Under the pieces are notes generated by a model that was given only the letters and a program-made list of their open reading frames with translations, was not told the DNA's origin and ran no database searches. DNA of 64,000 bases from an uncultured Planctomycetota bacterium (lineage in GTDB: Bacteria; Planctomycetota; Planctomycetia; Pirellulales; Thermoguttaceae): NCBI GenBank assembly GCA_902786505.1, contig CADACS010000006.1:20289-84288 (forward strand). The letters run 5' to 3'. This document shows positions 60,995-64,000 of the stretch, one piece after another. The translations under genes were made by a program, and so were the position numbers. Positions within the stretch are counted from its first letter, which is position 1. Every line of letters starts with the position of its first letter.

Positions 60995-62248
60995 TCATTG
61001 GAGTTCCAGCCAACGAATCTCGCTCCATTCGACTTTTGTCGCCAACCAGCACAAAAAGAGCGCCATTTCCGCGGCGACAACCGCCACGCCGACGAGCAGC
61101 CGGCGCCGCGTCGAAGCGAGCGCGCGCGTCGCGCCGTGGAAATCGCGCCGCGCAAGTCTGTGAAATACTTTCATTAAAGAGCGGTACGCGAGCAGACCGC
61201 ACGGAAAGCACAGAATAAGCTCCAAGACGACGGCGGCAAACCACCATCGGGCGCGCGCGCCGACAAAGACAAGCCGCGTCTCCGGCGCCCGGCATATCGC
61301 AAAGAAACGCCGGCGCGAAAGCTTTATGGGCCGGTCCGGCGACGGCTCCGCGCGGTTAAAATCGGGAAGCGTGACGCTCGTCGGCGCGCTCAGGGAACGC
61401 GTCTTCATCGCGTCGAGATCGGGAATCTCAATTTCCGGCGAGCGTTCGAGCGTAAAGTCGGGAAGCTCCGGAGTCGCGTCGTACTCGTGCGCGGAGATCG
61501 GAAAAGGCGCGTTTGGCGGCAAGACGGGCTCAGGCCGCGCGTTCGGCTCTTCCCCGCGTTCGTCCTCCTCGGGCAAATCGCTCGGCTCAGGCTCCTCCCG
61601 GACGTCCGCGGCGCGCCGCTCGATCACGTCTTCCGGGGCAGGCGCGTCCGGTTCCGCCTCTTTTAGCTCTTCGTCTAGTTTAAACGGAACTCCCCCGTCC
61701 GGGCCGGGCGCCGCGCGATCAAGTTCGGCGTTCAGCGGAAACCGCGTTCCCGGCTCCGCTCGCTCCGGCTCGACGTCGGGCGCGCGCTCTAATTCGACGC
61801 TGAGCGCAAACGGCCGCGCTTCGCCGTTCCCCATATCCGGCGAACGTTCCGGCTCTGAAGCGCGCCGCGCCTCCTCTTCGTTCTCTTCCCGGCCGCGTTC
61901 CGGTTCGGCGTCCTCGCGCGGCGGTTCGGAAATGCGAACCGTTCGTCCAAGCCGGTCGGCGAGCTCTTCGACGCGCGCCGTCTCTATGGGCGGCCGACTC
62001 GCGTCGAAGCGCGCCACGCCCCAGAATTGTGGGTTAATCGTATACGAAGGCGCTTCGTCGAGAAAAGAATCGGGATCCCAACCGTCCTCTTTCGGCTCGG
62101 ACGGCTCGGCCCCGACGTCGCCGAGCGCGATCGGCGCCAGTTCGACCGGCTCAAGCCGCGCTCCGCAATGCGAACAGACGCGCTCGTAGATTCGGCGCGG
62201 CGTTCCGCATTTAGGACATTTCGTCTGATCGGCGTTCCCTCGCTTCAT
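60995..62248 (-). CDS. Zinc-ribbon protein with long acidic linker and CD225-like C-terminus
   Basis: 417 residues; AAGGATGAA upstream. An N-terminal zinc ribbon (CPKCGTPRRIYERVCSHCG, residues 11-29) is followed by a long Glu/Pro/Arg-rich, probably disordered linker (about 40-330). Within it short segments of the type PFALSVELERAP, RFPLNAELDRAA and PFKLDEELKEAE repeat three times. The last 90 residues have two membrane helices with LILCFPCGLLAYRSLMKVFHRLARRDFHGATRALAS between and after the first. This is the pattern of the CD225/dispanin family (a Cys/Pro-containing first helix, then a GD..GA..AS cytoplasmic turn). It is the last gene of a three-gene operon. Function unknown. Confidence 0.7.
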   Translation of the reverse strand: MKRGNADQTKCPKCGTPRRIYERVCSHCGARLEPVELAPIALGDVGAEPSEPKEDGWDPDSFLDEAPSYTINPQFWGVARFDASRPPIETARVEELADRLGRTVRISEPPREDAEPERGREENEEEARRASEPERSPDMGNGEARPFALSVELERAPDVEPERAEPGTRFPLNAELDRAAPGPDGGVPFKLDEELKEAEPDAPAPEDVIERRAADVREEPEPSDLPEEDERGEEPNARPEPVLPPNAPFPISAHEYDATPELPDFTLERSPEIEIPDLDAMKTRSLSAPTSVTLPDFNRAEPSPDRPIKLSRRRFFAICRAPETRLVFVGARARWWFAAVVLELILCFPCGLLAYRSLMKVFHRLARRDFHGATRALASTRRRLLVGVAVVAAEMALFLCWLATKVEWSEIRWLELQ

Positions 62249-62277
62249 ACGAACTTCATCCTTACTAAAAACAAACG

Positions 62278-62877
62278 CTATAAAAAGAGCCGCTTAACGA
62301 CCGCGACCGCTATCCCCGCAAAGAGATCAAGAAAGAGCCAGCCCCTCGCCGCCGCCGCGCGTCGGCGCGCCGTCGCGTATTCTCCTTCCGCGCGCGACGC
62401 GTTCGCCAAAACCGAATAGATTATTCCAACGACCGAAAAGGGCAAATGAAAGACGAGACAGTCGATAATCCCCCAGTAGAGAAAATTCGGCGCGCGCCGA
62501 ATATCCCACGTCGACGAAGGCGCCAGACCGCGCGCGACCGAAAAGCGCAAGCCCGTCAGGAGCCGGCGGCCTATCGGAGCAAAAAGACGGCCCAAGAGCC
62601 GCCCAAGCCCGAAGACAAGCGCGCCAAGCCATTTCAAAAGCCCGGAAGAAGCGGCAGCCCCGCCGTCCGCGGAACTCCCGGCCCGGTCAATCTCGATTCG
62701 GTTCCGCTCGCGCCGCACGCGTTTGGACTTCTCGACGCCGACGTTCAGCCCGCCGGAATCCGCGGCCGCGACGTCTCCGTTCGGCTCCGCGTCCACGACC
62801 CGAAAACTCGCGCCGCACGAGGAACAGAAGAGCGCGCGCGTGGCGTTTTTCGCGCCGCAACTACCGCATGTTTTCAT
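62278..62877 (-). CDS. Zinc-ribbon CD225/dispanin family membrane protein
   Basis: 199 residues; GAGG lies 7 bases before the ATG. Residues 4-23 (CGSCGAKNATRALFCSSCG) form a zinc ribbon. After a linker and a hydrophobic, basic segment (LLKWLGALVFGLGRLLGRLFAPIG) come two membrane helices with PNFLYWGIIDCLVFHLPFSVVGIIYSVLANASRAEGEYATARRRAAAAR. This matches the CD225 pattern of a first helix, a short loop carrying a G(D/E)Y..A...A motif and a second helix. Eukaryotic relatives (IFITM) affect membrane fusion; in bacteria the family role is unknown. It lies 29 bp upstream of the CD225-like gene and 9 bp downstream of the DUF805 gene. Confidence 0.82.
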   Translation of the reverse strand: MKTCGSCGAKNATRALFCSSCGASFRVVDAEPNGDVAAADSGGLNVGVEKSKRVRRERNRIEIDRAGSSADGGAAASSGLLKWLGALVFGLGRLLGRLFAPIGRRLLTGLRFSVARGLAPSSTWDIRRAPNFLYWGIIDCLVFHLPFSVVGIIYSVLANASRAEGEYATARRRAAAARGWLFLDLFAGIAVAVVKRLFL

Positions 62878-62886
62878 GCAATCGCC

Positions 62887-63480
62887 TCAATTCAACTTTT
62901 GGTTCTCCGCGCGATAGCGGGGATTCGGGCCGTACGCGTTCTCTCCGCGGCTGCCGGGCCAAACAAGAAGGCACAGCGGAATAATCGACGTAAACATTTC
63001 CAAATGATATTCCGTCAACGCGTACTGAACGGCGCAGCACAAAACAAAGAACCATCCGGTCAGCCCGACGTCGTGAAGACGGCGGACAATGAGCGAAACC
63101 ATCGGCGGAACGAAGATCAGCGCGCCGACCGCCGAAACCGCCGTACGTAACGCGCCCGCTTTAGGACTCTGACCCTCGGCCAGGTCCGAAGGAAACAGAA
63201 AGTGACTCGCAAGTAAAAACGCGCCGATCCAAAGCGAAAACGCGATAAGCATAAAACTGAAATACTCTGACCGAGACGCGCGCCCTTTTCCGTTGGCCCA
63301 CTTGCGCATGCCAAGCGCGAACCATGAGAAAGGATTGCGCCAAATTCGCTCGCTCTTCGCCGACGGAGAAGGTTCGCCCGAGACGGAAGATTTCGAGACG
63401 GCATACTCCGGCCTAAGCCCGCAGTTCGGACAGCGGGGAGCTGTTTCGTCGTATTCGGCGTTACAAAACTGACAACGCAT
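62887..63480 (-). CDS. Zinc-ribbon DUF805 membrane protein
   Basis: 197 residues from ATG at 63480, which has GAGAGG 7 bases upstream; an upstream ATG at 63504 has none. Residues 2-21 (CQFCNAEYDETAPRCPNCG) form a zinc ribbon, so the protein starts directly with it. NPFSWFALGMRKWANGKGRASRSEYFSFML is the DUF805 start (the family has 'GR.sR.efW'), followed by four membrane helices and SLIVRRLHDVGLTGWFFVL, the family's 'RRLHD.g.sGWw'. It is first of the operon at 60995-63480. DUF805 proteins are inner-membrane proteins of unknown function. Confidence 0.85.
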   Translation of the reverse strand: MRCQFCNAEYDETAPRCPNCGLRPEYAVSKSSVSGEPSPSAKSERIWRNPFSWFALGMRKWANGKGRASRSEYFSFMLIAFSLWIGAFLLASHFLFPSDLAEGQSPKAGALRTAVSAVGALIFVPPMVSLIVRRLHDVGLTGWFFVLCCAVQYALTEYHLEMFTSIIPLCLLVWPGSRGENAYGPNPRYRAENQKLN

Positions 63481-63800
63481 CGCATCGCCTCTCGTTGGCG
63501 CCATTGAATAATACTGTAAAAAGACTCGCCGTCAAAGCGACGGCTGCTCCGTACATAGTATCAGACCACGCAGAAAAAGCAAGCGTCGCAGCCCCCGAAA
63601 AACGTTCGCAATTTTACGCAAGAAGAACGCCGTCAATATTTACACGGAGAAAATACCGACTCTCGTTTTGACCGACCGCGTTCCGTTCGATCGGTTCGCG
63701 CATGATCGTTCTGAATATTAGCGTTTTATGAAATCAATTCTGTATGGTACGGAATATTTACTGTTCAAACAAAGCTCTGCTTTCAGCGAAACCAACTGTT
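63481..63800. other. Intergenic region before the zinc-ribbon operon
   Basis: About 320 bp. The minus-strand promoter of the operon should lie here, but I could not pick one pair of hexamers. A 64-codon frame at 63744-63938 (plus) has no ribosome-binding site and lies opposite a better frame, so it is not called. Base composition falls toward AT from about 63600 onward. Confidence 0.4.
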
Positions 63801-64000
63801 TCAATGCCGTTTTGTTTTATCGTCAGGGCCAAGAACGTCTGGAGAATAATTGCCGTCCTTCTTCTTAAACGCTATCCCACAGCGGCTGTCAAGATTAAAA
63901 TCATATGGGAAAAACAAACCGTCCGTTGTGAGCAGTAAATATTCGAAATCATAGCCCTCAGCCACCAGATCAAGAGCAAAGAAATTACCCGGTTTAACAA
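63801..64000 (-). CDS. C-terminal end of an unidentified gene, cut by the right edge
   Basis: Read on the minus strand, 65 codons are open from the edge to a TGA at 63801-63803; no start is in the window. The visible peptide begins VKPGNFFALDLVAEGYDFEY and ends PDVLGPDDKTKRH. It has the balanced composition of a real globular protein, with hydrophobic strands (LLLTTDGLFFPYDF). Codons favour T and A in the third position (TTT, GAT, CTT), unlike the GC-rich neighbours. I do not recognise the family. The composition suggests a gene of different origin, perhaps the edge of an acquired segment. Confidence 0.6.
   Translation of the reverse strand, partial: VKPGNFFALDLVAEGYDFEYLLLTTDGLFFPYDFNLDSRCGIAFKKKDGNYSPDVLGPDDKTKRH

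Noticed and set aside
63744..63938. Plus-strand frame of 64 codons near the right edge
   Set aside because: It lacks a ribosome-binding site and lies opposite a better, edge-truncated minus-strand frame.

Overview
The window most probably comes from a member of the Planctomycetota. The strongest sign is the N-terminal motif LEALEERQLLS in a giant secreted protein (33601-33633), a sorting or anchor sequence seen in planctomycetal surface proteins. Supporting signs are CSLREA, choice-of-anchor Q and CARDB modules in that protein, a Tat-exported Gfo/Idh/MocA oxidoreductase, RhaT and uronate/rhamnose-type sugar genes, LpxA plus an LptA/OstA-like protein (an outer membrane with lipid A), and many small zinc-ribbon membrane proteins. 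I assign no genus. Coding strands are GC-rich and avoid TTA, CTA and TCA codons, which creates long spurious open frames opposite most genes. The helicase at 3.3-8.1 kb and the gene cut by the right edge look AT-richer than the rest. I found no rRNA, tRNA, CRISPR array, transposase or replication origin.

Layout. 0-3.25 kb: 3' part of a large LptA/OstA-like protein. 3.27-8.08 kb (minus): a three-part DNA enzyme (DEDD exonuclease, RecQ helicase, UvrD-type helicase). 8.3-10.4 kb (minus): ribokinase and a UDP-glucuronate decarboxylase/UDP-xylose synthase-like SDR. 10.55-33.78 kb (minus): one giant gene of about 7,740 codons with two protease-like modules at the N-terminus and alternating beta-helix, CARDB and CSLREA modules, broken by a frame change near 11440. 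34.7-36.9 kb: an exported protein of unknown function. 37.3-44.8 kb (plus): lpxA, a zinc-ribbon tail-anchored protein, an AddB-like nuclease and a rhaT-like transporter. 45.0-48.1 kb (plus): four small exported proline-rich proteins, mostly each with its own terminator. 48.5-51.1 kb (plus): Tat-exported oxidoreductase, a possible 40-residue protein, a PSP1/RicT-family protein. 51.1-54.9 kb (minus): glgA, a GspF/PilC-like membrane protein and a DUF58 protein, co-oriented. 55.2-58.2 kb (plus): recJ with a structured leader, then an exported PHP-like protein. 58.3-59.5 kb (minus): SDR and panD. 59.8-60.9 kb (plus): a J-like/MshEN fusion with two membrane segments. 61.0-63.5 kb (minus): a three-gene operon of zinc-ribbon membrane proteins (CD225-like, CD225, DUF805). 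63.8-64.0 kb: the C-terminus of a gene entering from the right.

How the parts may work together. The window mixes housekeeping genes (recJ, panD, glgA, lpxA, RicT-like) with a surface/exported set. The giant protein, the four proline-rich proteins and the exported oxidoreductase and PHP-like protein all act outside the cytoplasm. The sugar genes (RhaT-like, ribokinase, UDP-xylose synthase-like, SDR, oxidoreductase) fit a polysaccharide-using lifestyle, but they are scattered and do not form one pathway operon. The least described parts are the giant gene, the exonuclease-RecQ-UvrD fusion, the zinc-ribbon/CD225/DUF805 operon and the J-like/MshEN protein.
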